Shown here piece by piece: positions 1-7,388 of a stretch of DNA of 28,450 nucleotides. How positions within the stretch are numbered: the stretch's first letter is position 1; every line of letters begins with the position of its first letter. The notes below the pieces were generated by a model that was given only the letters and a program-made list of their open reading frames with translations, did not search any database and was not told where the DNA came from. The stretch spans positions 1-28,450 of the forward strand of contig DDKG01000116.1 in assembly GCA_002339265.1 (NCBI GenBank), given 5' to 3'. Both the position numbers and the translations under genes were made by a program. Source of the stretch: Massilia sp. UBA2604 (GTDB lineage Bacteria; Pseudomonadota; Gammaproteobacteria; Burkholderiales; Burkholderiaceae_D).

Positions 1-214
1 CGAGATCGACGTCGCCGCCGAGCGCGAGCGCCTGTCGAAGGAAATCGCGCGCGTGAGCGGCGAGATCGCCAAGGCCGAAAGCAAGCTGTCGAACGAGAGC
101 TTTGTTGCCCGCGCGCCGGCGGCCGTGGTGGCGCAGGAAAAGGAACGCGTGGCGAACTTCTCGGCTACCCTGGCCAAGATGCAGGAGCAGTTGGAGAAGT
201 TGCCGGCTGCTTGA
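1..214 (+). CDS. valS: Valine--tRNA ligase, C-terminal end (partial)
   Basis: The window opens inside this gene; the reading frame is continuous from base 2 to a TGA at 212-214. The 70 visible residues are charged and heptad-like, with segments such as [25 protein letters not shown] and [11 protein letters not shown]. This matches the C-terminal coiled-coil arm of bacterial ValRS, which packs on the tRNA elbow. The FV-x-RAP-xxVV-xx-E-x-ER signature is typical of that arm. The catalytic Rossmann and editing domains lie outside the window. The enzyme charges tRNA-Val in the cytoplasm. A terminator-like hairpin lies about 140 bases downstream, beyond a REP-like element. Confidence 0.9.
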   Translation, partial: EIDVAAERERLSKEIARVSGEIAKAESKLSNESFVARAPAAVVAQEKERVANFSATLAKMQEQLEKLPAA

Positions 215-257
215 TTGCCCCGCGCAAACTGACATAACCGTTATCAGTTGCACGTCG

Positions 258-351
258 TCCCCGCGCAGGCGGGGACCCAAGTCTTAAGCAAACCACTTAT
301 GCATATTTGAGTGGCTGCTCAAATTAACTTGGGTCCCCGCCTGCGCGGGGA
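258..351. repeat. REP-like inverted-repeat pair (REPIN/BIME-type)
   Basis: A 25-base arm at 258-282 is the exact reverse complement of 327-351. Each arm contains its own palindrome (CCCCGC-GCAG-GCGGGG), so two GC-rich hairpins face each other around a 44-base AT-richer centre. The centre holds a further short match (CCACT 293-297 with AGTGG 310-314). This head-to-head doublet in an intergenic space is the classic layout of REP doublets mobilised by RAYT transposases. No RAYT gene is in the window, and I saw no second copy here. Confidence 0.75.
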
Positions 352-383
352 GTCGTTACCTCCAGTGGAGGTAACGACGTTTT
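352..383 (+). terminator. Terminator-like perfect hairpin after valS
   Basis: GTCGTTACCTCCA (352-364) and its exact complement (366-378) flank a single G, giving a very stable stem. It is followed by G and TTTT (380-383). It abuts the right REP arm. It lies between valS and the convergent hydrolase gene and could stop plus-strand transcription. No A-run precedes it, so activity on the minus strand is less likely. Confidence 0.5.
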
Positions 384-422
384 AGGCTAACGGAAGAATA
401 GCCGCCGCCGAGTGCTGCATGC

Positions 423-1493
423 TTACTTCAAATTCTGCCACCAGCGCCCGCCCGCATGCGGCCGCTTCAAATCCAGCGCCTCCCCCATCTCCGGCGTGGT
501 CAGCTTGACGCCCTTGTCGTCGGCCAGCTTCGCGATCCGGTCGAACGGATCCTGCCAGCGGTGCATCCCCAGGTCGAAGGTGCCGTTATGGACCGGGAAC
601 AGCCAGCCCGCGTTCAAGTCCTGGAAGGCCTGCATGGTTTCTTCCGGCTGCATGTGCACGTCAGGCCAGCGCTTGTCATAGGCGCCGGTTTCCAGCAGCG
701 CCACGTCGAACGGCCCATACTTGGCGCCGATCTCCTTGAAGCCCTTGAAATAACCTGTGTCGCCGCTGAAGAACAGGCGCAGGTCGTCGTGCTGGATCAC
801 CCACGAAGCCCACAGGGTCGTGTTCGCATCGGCCAAGGTCCGTCCCGAGAAGTGCTGAGCCGGCGTCGCGGTGAGGCGTACGCCGCCGACCTCCATGCCC
901 TGCCACCAGTCGAACTGGCGCACCTTGGCGCGGTCCACGCCCCAATCGACCAGCCGGTCGCCCACGCCCAGCGGCGTCAGGAACACCTCGGTCTTCGCCG
1001 CCAGCGCCTTCACGGCTGCGTAATCAAGGTGATCGTAATGGTCGTGCGACAGGATCACGGCCTTGATTGGCGGCAGTTCGTCAATCGAGATCGGCGGCGC
1101 ATGGAAGCGCGCCGGGCCGGCCCATTGCACCGGCGAGGCGCGCTCGGAGAACACCGGATCGGTCAGATAGAAGGCGCCACCGAGCTTGATCAGCATCGTC
1201 GAGTGGCCGAGGCGGTACAGGGTGTTGTCGGGCGCGGCCAGCAGCGCGGCCTGGCTCAGCGCCCGGACCGGCACCGCCGCCTCTGGAATCGTGCCTTTCG
1301 GCTTATCGAACAGGAAGACCCACCACAGCTTGGCCATCTCGCCAAAGCTCATCTTGTGCATCTGGACCGGGTTGCGGTACTTCCCGTCGTGGAATTGGGG
1401 CGAAGCCGGTGCGGCAGGGGTGCTGGCGATAGAGGCGCAGGAAGCCATAATGACGAGTGCTCCAAGAAAGATGGTGCCGAAGAGTAGGCGCAT
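423..1493 (-). CDS. MBL-fold metallohydrolase lipoprotein (RomA/NAPE-PLD-like)
   Basis: 356 residues. The N-terminus is a lipoprotein-type signal with hydrophobic residues 4-17 and a candidate lipobox ending at Cys19, so the protein is probably membrane-anchored facing the periplasm. The metallo-beta-lactamase fold is clear: the metal motif HDHYDH is at 150-155, with His214 (PAQHFSGR), Asp245 (FFSGDTGY) and His302 (PVHNGTF). The late motifs LETGAYD and VHMQPEE (271-285 region) resemble the RomA / NAPE-phospholipase-D branch, which suggests a phosphodiester or lipid-like substrate; the real substrate is unknown. The gene is divergent from a TetR regulator across an 84-base gap carrying operator-like palindromes, so repression by that TetR is likely. 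Confidence 0.88.
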   Translation of the reverse strand: MRLLFGTIFLGALVIMASCASIASTPAAPASPQFHDGKYRNPVQMHKMSFGEMAKLWWVFLFDKPKGTIPEAAVPVRALSQAALLAAPDNTLYRLGHSTMLIKLGGAFYLTDPVFSERASPVQWAGPARFHAPPISIDELPPIKAVILSHDHYDHLDYAAVKALAAKTEVFLTPLGVGDRLVDWGVDRAKVRQFDWWQGMEVGGVRLTATPAQHFSGRTLADANTTLWASWVIQHDDLRLFFSGDTGYFKGFKEIGAKYGPFDVALLETGAYDKRWPDVHMQPEETMQAFQDLNAGWLFPVHNGTFDLGMHRWQDPFDRIAKLADDKGVKLTTPEMGEALDLKRPHAGGRWWQNLK

Positions 1494-1519
1494 GATGTGA
1501 ATTAAAAGTCATAAAGTAC

Positions 1520-1534
1520 ACTACACAGTGTAGT
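1520..1534. promoter_or_regulatory. Operator-like palindrome 1 (TetR candidate)
   Basis: ACTACACAGTGTAGT is a perfect 15-base palindrome around a central A, in the gap between the divergent hydrolase and TetR genes. It lies 27 bases upstream of the hydrolase start and 44 bases upstream of the TetR start. Its size and position suit a TetR-family dimer site controlling both genes. This is inference from position and symmetry. Confidence 0.55.
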
Positions 1535-1554
1535 ATCGAATTTTGATTAAGTAA

Positions 1555-1569
1555 ACTACTGAGTGTAAA
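1555..1569. promoter_or_regulatory. Operator-like palindrome 2 (degenerate copy)
   Basis: ACTACTGAGTGTAAA matches operator copy 1 at 11 of 15 positions and is centred 35 bases away. It ends 8 bases before the TetR start codon. A strong and a weak copy in one divergent promoter region is a common autoregulatory layout. Confidence 0.45.
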
Positions 1570-1577
1570 ATTCGCGT

Positions 1578-2195
1578 ATGCACACGCCAACCCGCCTGAC
1601 CGACCGAAAACGCAGCGCCATCCTGGCCGCCGCCGCCGAGCAGTTTCGTGTCCACGGTTATGAAACCGCCAGCATGGATGCCATCGCGGCCCTGGCGGAA
1701 GTTTCGAAGCGCACTGTCTACAACCACTTCGCCAGCAAGGAAGAGCTGTTCGCCGAGACGGTGATGCAGATGTTCGAGAGCAGCGCCGGCCAGCTCGAAT
1801 TGGGCTACCGAAGTGAACGCAGCCTGCGCGAGCAGCTGGTCGAATTGATGACGCTGAAGATGCGCACGCTGGCCGATCCCGAGTTCATTGCGCTGGCGCG
1901 GGTGGCGATCGGCGAAGCGATCCATGCGCCGGAACGCACCTTGCCGGTGATTGCCCGCTTGGGCGAGCGCGAGGAAGGCGTTACGGCCTGGATCCGCGCG
2001 GCCCAAGCCGACGGCAAGCTGAAAGCGGGCGACCCGTCGTTTGCCGCGACCCTGCTGCAGGGCCAGGTGAAGACCTTCGCCTTCTGGCCGCAGATCGCGA
2101 TGGGCGCCGCGCCGCTGGCGCCTGAGGTACAGGAGCGCGTCATCGACGCGGCGGTGTCGATGTTCCTGTCCTACTTCGCGACGCAAGAGCAATAG
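1578..2195 (+). CDS. TetR/AcrR family transcriptional regulator
   Basis: 205 residues. An N-terminal TetR helix-turn-helix spans about 10-57, with the family pattern ILAAAAEQFRVHGYE, then TASMDAIAALAEVSKRTVYNHFASKEELF. The remaining part is an all-helical ligand and dimerisation domain that looks like the AefR-like C-terminal type. TetR proteins usually repress a divergent neighbour and themselves until a ligand binds. The divergent hydrolase gene and the two palindromes at 1520-1569 fit this. The ligand cannot be predicted. The start ATG lies 8 bases after the weaker palindrome. Confidence 0.92.
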   Translation: MHTPTRLTDRKRSAILAAAAEQFRVHGYETASMDAIAALAEVSKRTVYNHFASKEELFAETVMQMFESSAGQLELGYRSERSLREQLVELMTLKMRTLADPEFIALARVAIGEAIHAPERTLPVIARLGEREEGVTAWIRAAQADGKLKAGDPSFAATLLQGQVKTFAFWPQIAMGAAPLAPEVQERVIDAAVSMFLSYFATQEQ

Positions 2196-2212
2196 CGCGC
2201 GCTGGCCGCAAT

Positions 2213-2235
2213 GCGCCTGCGCCCGGCGCAGGCGC
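2213..2235. other. Strong GC hairpin between convergent genes
   Basis: GCGCCTGCGC (2213-2222) pairs with GCGCAGGCGC (2226-2235) across a three-base loop. It lies in the 52-base gap between the convergent TetR and symporter genes. No T-run follows on either strand, so it is not a canonical intrinsic terminator, though it could slow polymerase or protect 3' ends. Confidence 0.5.
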
Positions 2236-2247
2236 TCAGGGAGTGAC

Positions 2248-3729
2248 TTACTTGACCGGCGCGTCGGCGTGCAGGCCGGCCTGCTGCGCGGCCGCGGCCG
2301 CGTTGCGCTGCTCCCAGTAGTGCGCGTTCTCGATGCCCAGCGCCTTCGGATCAAATACCGGGTCCTTGCCCGCCGCCTTCTGTGCCTCGTAGTCGCGCAG
2401 GCATTTGAAGGCGACATTGCGCAGCAGGACGATGGCAATGATGTTCAGCCACGCCATCAGGCCGACCCCCAGATCGCCCAGGGCCCAGGCCACGTCGGCG
2501 GTCTTGACCGCGCCATACACGGTGGCGCCGATGATGCAGACCTTGAGCACGAAGCCCAGCCATGGATGGCGCCCGTGGCGGTCCATGTAGGCGATATTGG
2601 TCTCGGCGATGTAGTAATAGGCGACGATGGTGGTGAAGGCAAAGAACAGCAGCGCGATCGCCACGAACAGCGCGCCGAAGCCCGGCATCACGTTCTCGAG
2701 CGCCGTCTGCACATAGCCCGGGCCCGCGGCGACGCCGGCCACGCCGGTGAACAGCGCGCTGCCGTCCGGCGCCTGAACGTTGTATTGGCCGGTGATCAGG
2801 AGCATGAAGGCAGTGGCCGAGCACACGAACAGGGTGTCGATATAGACCGAGAAGCCCTGCACCAGGCCCTGCTTGGCCGGATGGCTGACCTCGGCGGCCG
2901 ACGAAGCGTGCGGGCCGGTTCCCTGGCCGGCCTCGTTCGAGTACACGCCGCGCTTGACGCCCCACTGGATCGCCATGCCGAGGATCGCGCCGAAGCCGGC
3001 GTCCAGGCCGAAGGCCGAGCTGAAGATCAGCGCGATCACGCCCGGCAGCGCCTCGATGTGCAGGAACACGATGACGCAGGCGACCACGATGTAGCCGAGC
3101 GCCATGAAAGGCACCACGAATTCGGCGAAGGTCGCGATGCGCTTGACGCCGCCGAAGATGATGAAGGCCAGCGCCATCGCCAGCACGGCGGCGGTCACGT
3201 TGGCGTCGATGCCGGCGGCGGTGCGCAGGCCGTCGGCGATCGAGTTGGCCTGCACGCCCGGCAGCAGCAGGCCGGTGGCGAACAGGGTCGCGATGGCGAA
3301 GGTCCAGGCATACCATTTCATGCCCAGGCCCTTCTCAATATAAAAGGCCGGGCCGCCGCGGTACTGCTTGCCGATCTGTTCCTTGTACACCTGACCCAGG
3401 GTGGATTCGACGAAGGCCGAGCTGGCGCCCAGGAAGGCCACCGCCCACATCCAGAACACCGCGCCCGGACCGCCGAAGGTGATCGCAGTCGCCACGCCGG
3501 CGATATTGCCGGTGCCCACCCGGCCCGCGAGCGTCATTGCCAGCGCCTGGAAGGACGAGACGCCCTCTTCCGAACTCTTGCCCTCTCGCATAAGACGCGT
3601 CATCTCGCGCACGTGGCGCAGCTGCAGGAAGCGCGAGCGCAGCGAGAAATACAGGCCAACGCCGAGGCACAAGGCGATCAGCGCCGGGCTCCAGACGATG
3701 CCATTGATGGCGGTTACCAAGTCGTTCAT
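2248..3729 (-). CDS. Alanine/glycine:cation symporter (AGCS family)
   Basis: 493 residues from ATG 3729, which is preceded by a GAGGA ribosome site; the open frame continues upstream to 3843 but without support. This is a polytopic inner-membrane protein of the sodium:alanine symporter family, with hydrophobic segments throughout. Family motifs include FQALAMTLAGRVGTGNIAGVA near the N-terminus, GGPGAVFWMW, and GVYSNEAGQGTGPHASSAA in the middle. It imports small neutral amino acids (alanine, glycine) with Na+ or H+. The gene stands alone, convergent with the TetR gene, with an AT-rich upstream region shared with a small plus-strand gene. AlsT/AgcS/DagA paralogues cannot be told apart here, so no symbol is given. 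Confidence 0.93.
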   Translation of the reverse strand: MNDLVTAINGIVWSPALIALCLGVGLYFSLRSRFLQLRHVREMTRLMREGKSSEEGVSSFQALAMTLAGRVGTGNIAGVATAITFGGPGAVFWMWAVAFLGASSAFVESTLGQVYKEQIGKQYRGGPAFYIEKGLGMKWYAWTFAIATLFATGLLLPGVQANSIADGLRTAAGIDANVTAAVLAMALAFIIFGGVKRIATFAEFVVPFMALGYIVVACVIVFLHIEALPGVIALIFSSAFGLDAGFGAILGMAIQWGVKRGVYSNEAGQGTGPHASSAAEVSHPAKQGLVQGFSVYIDTLFVCSATAFMLLITGQYNVQAPDGSALFTGVAGVAAGPGYVQTALENVMPGFGALFVAIALLFFAFTTIVAYYYIAETNIAYMDRHGRHPWLGFVLKVCIIGATVYGAVKTADVAWALGDLGVGLMAWLNIIAIVLLRNVAFKCLRDYEAQKAAGKDPVFDPKALGIENAHYWEQRNAAAAAQQAGLHADAPVK

Positions 3730-3913
3730 TCGATGTCCTCGTAGCGTTGGGGCCGTGCTGCGACCGTCCCGTGGTGGATCAGGTTTAAAAATTACCTTAC
3801 GCAAAGATGCGACAAGATACAACAATTCTTGAAAAACCTGCATCGAAAAAAAATAGATTGGCCGCTCATGTATCAGGAAATAGCACAGCGTTAAGACATG
3901 ATAGGATCGCTAC

Positions 3914-4111
3914 ATGGACCGACGAAGCGACTACAAAACCTCCCTGCGCATCGACGCCGTGCTCCACGAAGCGCCGGCCGAGCAGCGCGCTACGGCTGCG
4001 CGCCAGCTCGCCGAGCTCGGGGTGCCGCTGGACGTCACCATGCGGGTGCTGACCCGCCCGGCCGAGCGGCGCCACCAGGTCACGCCGGAAGACGTGCGCA
4101 ACGCGCCTTAG
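3914..4111 (+). CDS. Small hypothetical protein (65 aa)
   Basis: A 65-residue charged, probably soluble helical protein starting MDRRSDYKTSLRID and ending VTPEDVRNAP. AGGATCG sits 7-13 bases upstream of the ATG as a plausible ribosome site. Third-position GC is high, like its neighbours, whereas the overlapping frame gives an arginine- and alanine-rich shadow. A weak TTGAAA (3829-3834) could be a -35 element. No family is recognised. It is divergent from the symporter. A small conserved orphan is likely, but a chance frame cannot be ruled out. Confidence 0.6.
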   Translation: MDRRSDYKTSLRIDAVLHEAPAEQRATAARQLAELGVPLDVTMRVLTRPAERRHQVTPEDVRNAP

Positions 4112-4208
4112 CCGCCGGTTTTGGAGGGAATCCTCTGATTTCGTGCCGTGCCGCCTCCAGTGACTTTGCTACACTCTGCCATACCAACAACAACACTGGA
4201 GACACCCC

Positions 4209-4658
4209 ATGCGACATTTGATGCGCGCCGGCCTGATCGCCGCCATGTTCGCCCTGCCCGCCGCCGCGTTCGCGCAGAACGCCTCGCCGGTCGGCACCTG
4301 GAAAACCATCGATGACGAGACCGGCAAGCCAAAGGCGCTGGTGCGCATCACCGAGGAAGGCGGCGTCCTGACCGGCAAGATCGAGAAACTGTTCCGCCCT
4401 GCCGACCAGGACCAGAATCCCAAGTGCGTCAAGTGCAGCGATGCGCGCAAGGACCAGCCGATCATCGGCATGACGATCCTGTCCGGCCTCAAGAAGGAAG
4501 GCAACGACTACACCGGCGGCCAGATCCTCGATCCGTCCAACGGCAAGACCTACAAGAGCAAGGCCAGCCTGGCCGACAACGGCAGCAAGCTCGAAGTGCG
4601 CGGCTATGTCGGCGCGCCGATGTTCGGCCGCACCCAGACCTGGCAGCGCGAACAATAA
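4209..4658 (+). CDS. DUF2147 domain-containing exported protein
   Basis: 149 residues. Residues 1-22 form a signal peptide with cleavage likely after AFA, so the mature protein is periplasmic. The remainder matches the DUF2147 family: SPVGTWKTIDDETGKPKALVRI early, GKIEKLF, then Cys73 and Cys76 in PKCVKC, and IIGMTILSGLKKEG before a C-terminal beta-rich half. The two close cysteines could form a disulfide or bind metal. The fold is predicted lipocalin-like and the function is unknown. GGAGA lies just upstream of the ATG, and TACACT (4170-4175) preceded by TG is a possible extended -10. An intrinsic terminator follows directly. Confidence 0.9.
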   Translation: MRHLMRAGLIAAMFALPAAAFAQNASPVGTWKTIDDETGKPKALVRITEEGGVLTGKIEKLFRPADQDQNPKCVKCSDARKDQPIIGMTILSGLKKEGNDYTGGQILDPSNGKTYKSKASLADNGSKLEVRGYVGAPMFGRTQTWQREQ

Positions 4659-4667
4659 ACCTCAGCG

Positions 4668-4690
4668 CGGCCCGGCGACGGGCCGTTTTT
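4668..4690 (+). terminator. Rho-independent terminator after the DUF2147 gene
   Basis: CGGCCCG (4668-4674) and CGGGCCG (4679-4685) form a 7-bp GC stem with loop GCGA, followed by TTTTT (4686-4690). It starts 9 bases after the DUF2147 stop and ends 7 bases before the next start codon. Confidence 0.8.
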
Positions 4691-4697
4691 CATCCTG

Positions 4698-5039
4698 ATG
4701 ACCCTGAATCAAGCCTATATCTTCCTTGGCTTCGCCATCGTCGCCGAAGTGATCGGCACCACCGCCCTCAAGGCTTCCGACAGCTTTACCCGTCCCGTTC
4801 CGAGCCTGATCACGGTCGGCTGCTACGCCCTGTCGTTCTACCTGCTCACCTTCAGCCTGCGCGTGCTACCCACCGGCATCGCCTATGCGATCTGGTCCGG
4901 CGTCGGCATCGTCCTGATTTCCCTGGTCAGCTGGTTGTATTTCAAGCAAAGCCTGGACCTGGCGGCCATCGCCGGTCTGGCCCTGATCATCGCCGGCGTG
5001 CTGGTCATCAACCTGTTTTCGAAGAGCGTCGGGCACTAG
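4698..5039 (+). CDS. SMR family multidrug/quaternary ammonium efflux protein
   Basis: 113 residues with four transmembrane helices, the usual size for small multidrug resistance proteins. The essential membrane glutamate is Glu17 (AEVIGTTALK), equivalent to EmrE Glu14. Tyr63 and Trp66 in GIAYAIWSGVG correspond to the EmrE substrate-site residues Tyr60 and Trp63. It probably works as a dimeric H+-coupled exporter of cationic compounds in the inner membrane; the EmrE-like GIAYAIWSG signature argues against the guanidinium-exporter (SugE/Gdx) branch. The only usable start, ATG 4698, has no clear ribosome site and follows a terminator U-tract by 7 bases, an unusual arrangement. Confidence 0.92.
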   Translation: MTLNQAYIFLGFAIVAEVIGTTALKASDSFTRPVPSLITVGCYALSFYLLTFSLRVLPTGIAYAIWSGVGIVLISLVSWLYFKQSLDLAAIAGLALIIAGVLVINLFSKSVGH

Positions 5040-5073
5040 CGCGCACACGCCGGGCGATGTCGGCTATGCTAAC

Positions 5074-5100
5074 GTCAAGATCAGGTCAACCCCGCGTCAA
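5074..5100 (+). promoter_or_regulatory. Three GTCAA direct repeats at 11-base spacing
   Basis: GTCAA occurs at 5074, 5085 and 5096, each exactly 11 bases apart, about one helical turn. The array lies about 110 bases upstream of the small membrane protein gene that starts at 5209. In-phase direct repeats are typical of OmpR/PhoB-type or other tandem-binding regulators. No regulator is identified; this is inference. Confidence 0.35.
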
Positions 5101-5208
5101 CCGCGACGTGTTGCCGGACGTTACTTCCAGCCCATCTCTTCGACCATTGGCGCAATGAAACCGACTTCCGTAGCGCGTGCTGCACGCCCCGTCTTCCGTG
5201 GACGGGCC

Positions 5209-5676
5209 ATGCGCGTGATTCGCCTGCTCAGCCTGGCTGGCGGCGTGTTCGGCATCCTGCTGCCGGCGGCGCTGCTGGCCTCGACCGCGCACGGCATCCC
5301 GGACTGGATCGAGCCGTATATCGTGCTGGTCGGCGTGGCGCTTGGCTCGGGCGGCTTCTTCCTGGTCGCGATGGCCGGCCACCGCATGAACCGCGATCCC
5401 ATGCTGCGCTCGTTCGCCGCCCTGCTCCTGATGCTGCCCTTCGGCGCCAGCGGCATCGTGATCTGGCACGCCAGCAATATGCTGATGGTCTATCTATGCA
5501 CCTTCCTGCTGATGCTGACGATCCTGTTGTACCTCAGCTTCATCTATCCGCTGACCCATGTGCCGCAGCAGCCGATCGTGCCCAGGAACCCGTCCCGGCG
5601 CGGACCGAAGCCGATCCAGTGGACGCCACTGCGCCGCACTGCCCAGCGCCAGCGCACTCCCACGCAAACGTTATAG
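5209..5676 (+). CDS. Small four-helix membrane protein, paralogue A
   Basis: 155 residues from ATG 5209. An upstream in-frame ATG at 5155 would add 18 residues but lacks a ribosome site, and alignment with the second copy at 9466 supports 5209. There are four hydrophobic segments (about 5-25, 37-60, 70-88, 93-118) and a basic Pro/Arg-rich tail facing the cytoplasm. GGFFLVAMAGHRM and LLYLSFIYPL match GGFFLVGMAGQRL and LLYLTLVYRT in the second copy, so the two are clear paralogues. No family is recognised. The gene is convergent with, and overlaps by 6 bases, the response-regulator gene. Confidence 0.75.
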   Translation: MRVIRLLSLAGGVFGILLPAALLASTAHGIPDWIEPYIVLVGVALGSGGFFLVAMAGHRMNRDPMLRSFAALLLMLPFGASGIVIWHASNMLMVYLCTFLLMLTILLYLSFIYPLTHVPQQPIVPRNPSRRGPKPIQWTPLRRTAQRQRTPTQTL

Positions 5677-6276
5677 CCACCCGGCGTCGCGCGCCATCCG
5701 GTACGCTTCCACGCGATTCCCCGCCCCCAGCTTACTGATCGCCTCTGACAGGTAGTTGCGCACCGTGCCTTCCGACAGGTGGACCTGGCGCGCGATCTCG
5801 ATGCTCGAACGCCCCTCTCCCGCCAGGCGCAGCACCTGGCGCTCGCGCTCGGTCAGCGGGTCGCTGCCGCCGTTCCAGCTTTCCAGCGCCAGCTCGGGTG
5901 CGATCGCGCGTCCGCCACCGTGGACGACACGGATGGCGTCGGCCAGCGCCTCGACCGGCGCATCCTTGAGCAGGTAGCCGCGCACTCCCGCCTCCATCGC
6001 GCGCCGCAGGTAGCCGCTGCGGGCGAAGGTCGTCACCACCACGACGCGGCACGCCAGCCTTCTCGAAGACAGCGCCTGCGCCAGTTCGATGCCGGTCATG
6101 TGCGGCATCTCGATATCGGTCAGCACGATGTCGGGAACGAGGCGCTCGCACAGGGCCAGCGCCTCGCGGCCATCGAGCGCGTCGGCTACCACCTCGATGT
6201 CCGGCTCCAGCCGCAGCAAGGCGCTCAGCGCGCCCAGCACCAATTGCTGGTCTTCGGCGATCAGGATGCGGATCAT
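5671..6276 (-). CDS. NarL/FixJ-family response regulator (DesR-like)
   Basis: 201 residues. The N-terminal receiver domain (about 1-118) has acidic residues Glu8 and Asp9, phosphoacceptor Asp54 (VLTDIEMP), Thr82/Thr83 and Lys104 (YLLKDAP). The C-terminal LuxR-type helix-turn-helix (about 138-200) reads LTERERQVLRLAGEG, then SIEIARQVHLSEGTVRNYLS. Sequence style and the partner kinase place it in the DesR/LiaR group. Its start overlaps the kinase stop as ATGA, so the two are translationally coupled. It is the last gene of an amidohydrolase-kinase-regulator operon. Targets are unknown; a candidate palindrome lies upstream of the operon at 9280-9293. Confidence 0.93.
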   Translation of the reverse strand: MIRILIAEDQQLVLGALSALLRLEPDIEVVADALDGREALALCERLVPDIVLTDIEMPHMTGIELAQALSSRRLACRVVVVTTFARSGYLRRAMEAGVRGYLLKDAPVEALADAIRVVHGGGRAIAPELALESWNGGSDPLTERERQVLRLAGEGRSSIEIARQVHLSEGTVRNYLSEAISKLGAGNRVEAYRMARDAGWL

Positions 6277-7388
6277 GCCGGCACCTGCAGTTCCAGGGCC
6301 AGGCCGGCGCCGGCCCGCAGCGACAGGCGGCCGCCGAGCGCGGCCACCCGCTCCTGCATGCCCGCCAGCCCGTTGCCGCGCCTTAGCTGGTCGGTGTCGC
6401 GCAGATGGCCGTCGTCATGCACGCGCAATACCGCGTGGCCGTCTTCACGGCTGAGCGACAGCACGCAGCGCGAGGCCCCGGCATGGCGCACGATATTCGT
6501 CACCGCTTCGCGCACCGCCAGGGCCAGCACGTGCTCGGCGGCCGGCGCCAGCGCGATGCGTTCGACCCGCTCCTCCAGCGCGACGTCGGCGGCCAGCAGA
6601 CTGGCGCGGGCGCTGGCCAGCGCCTGGGCCAGGCCGCTCTCGCGGTAGCCCGTCACCGCCGCCCGCACCTCGGCCAGGGCATTGCGCGCGCTGGCTTCGA
6701 TGTCGGCGATCTCGCGTTCGCAGGCCGCCAGGTCGCGCCGCGCCAGCTTGCCGGCCAGTTCGGCCTTGAGCGCGATCGTCGACAGCGAATGGCCCAGCAG
6801 GTCGTGCAGGTCGCGCGAGATGCGTTCGCGCTCGGCGATGCGCGCCATGTGCTCGACTTCTTCCTGCTTGCGCGTCAAGCGGGCGCGCGAGTCGCGCAGG
6901 CGCTGGTCCATCAGGGTCGACAGGCCCACCGGCAGGCCGACCAGCAGCAACGGCAGCAGGAACACCATCTGCATCCGGCCCTCGACCAGGAACGAGGCCG
7001 CCGCGCCAACCGCGACCACCGCCAGCATGCCGCCGACGGCGTGGCCGGGCCGCGGGATGCGGGCGCACATGGCGCAGGCGAAGATGAAGAAGCAGGCGGC
7101 GCCAGGATTCCAGTGCGCCCACGCTGCGCCGAGCAGGCAGCCGGCCGCCACGCAGGCGTGGACCTGCCAGCCGCGCGCCCAAAAACTGAAGCAGTACAGC
7201 GCGACGAAGCCCACCAGCGTCAGCGCCAGCAGGGCTGCCTCCAGCGCGCCGGGCGTCACGTAGGCGAACTTCCAGAACAGGTAGCCGAGCGACAGCAGCC
7301 ACAGGTATTGCAGCCTGCCGTATTCGGGCGGGATCCAGGGCCGCGCCAGTGTGTGCCGGAGCGTCGTTGTCATGGTTGGCGTTGTCAT
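6273..7388 (-). CDS. Sensor histidine kinase, DesK-like (HPK7 class)
   Basis: 371 residues from ATG 7388, whose A overlaps the upstream stop codon (TAATG), implying coupled translation. The N-terminal 25-160 region is a block of about five to six membrane helices without a large periplasmic domain. It is followed by the HisKA_3 dimerisation helix ERERISRDLHDLLGHSL with phospho-acceptor His195. The HATPase domain shows Asn298 in TNIVRHAGA, the DDG motif at 325-327 and GNGLAGMQERV. DesK-type kinases sense membrane state or membrane-active compounds. The longer open frame to 7700 overlaps the amidohydrolase gene and is not used. Confidence 0.92.
   Translation of the reverse strand: MTTPTMTTTLRHTLARPWIPPEYGRLQYLWLLSLGYLFWKFAYVTPGALEAALLALTLVGFVALYCFSFWARGWQVHACVAAGCLLGAAWAHWNPGAACFFIFACAMCARIPRPGHAVGGMLAVVAVGAAASFLVEGRMQMVFLLPLLLVGLPVGLSTLMDQRLRDSRARLTRKQEEVEHMARIAERERISRDLHDLLGHSLSTIALKAELAGKLARRDLAACEREIADIEASARNALAEVRAAVTGYRESGLAQALASARASLLAADVALEERVERIALAPAAEHVLALAVREAVTNIVRHAGASRCVLSLSREDGHAVLRVHDDGHLRDTDQLRRGNGLAGMQERVAALGGRLSLRAGAGLALELQVPA

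Noticed and set aside
258..351. A CRISPR repeat or rho-independent terminator pair
   Set aside because: Only two inverted arms exist and there are no spacers or T-runs; a REP doublet explains it better.
456..1487. A 343-codon frame antisense to the MBL hydrolase
   Set aside because: Composition is that of a shadow frame; the hydrolase has all metal motifs.
2269..3744. A 491-codon open frame antisense to the AGCS symporter
   Set aside because: Low-complexity His/Asp/Arg/Gly-rich product typical of a GC-driven shadow; the opposite strand encodes a clear transporter.
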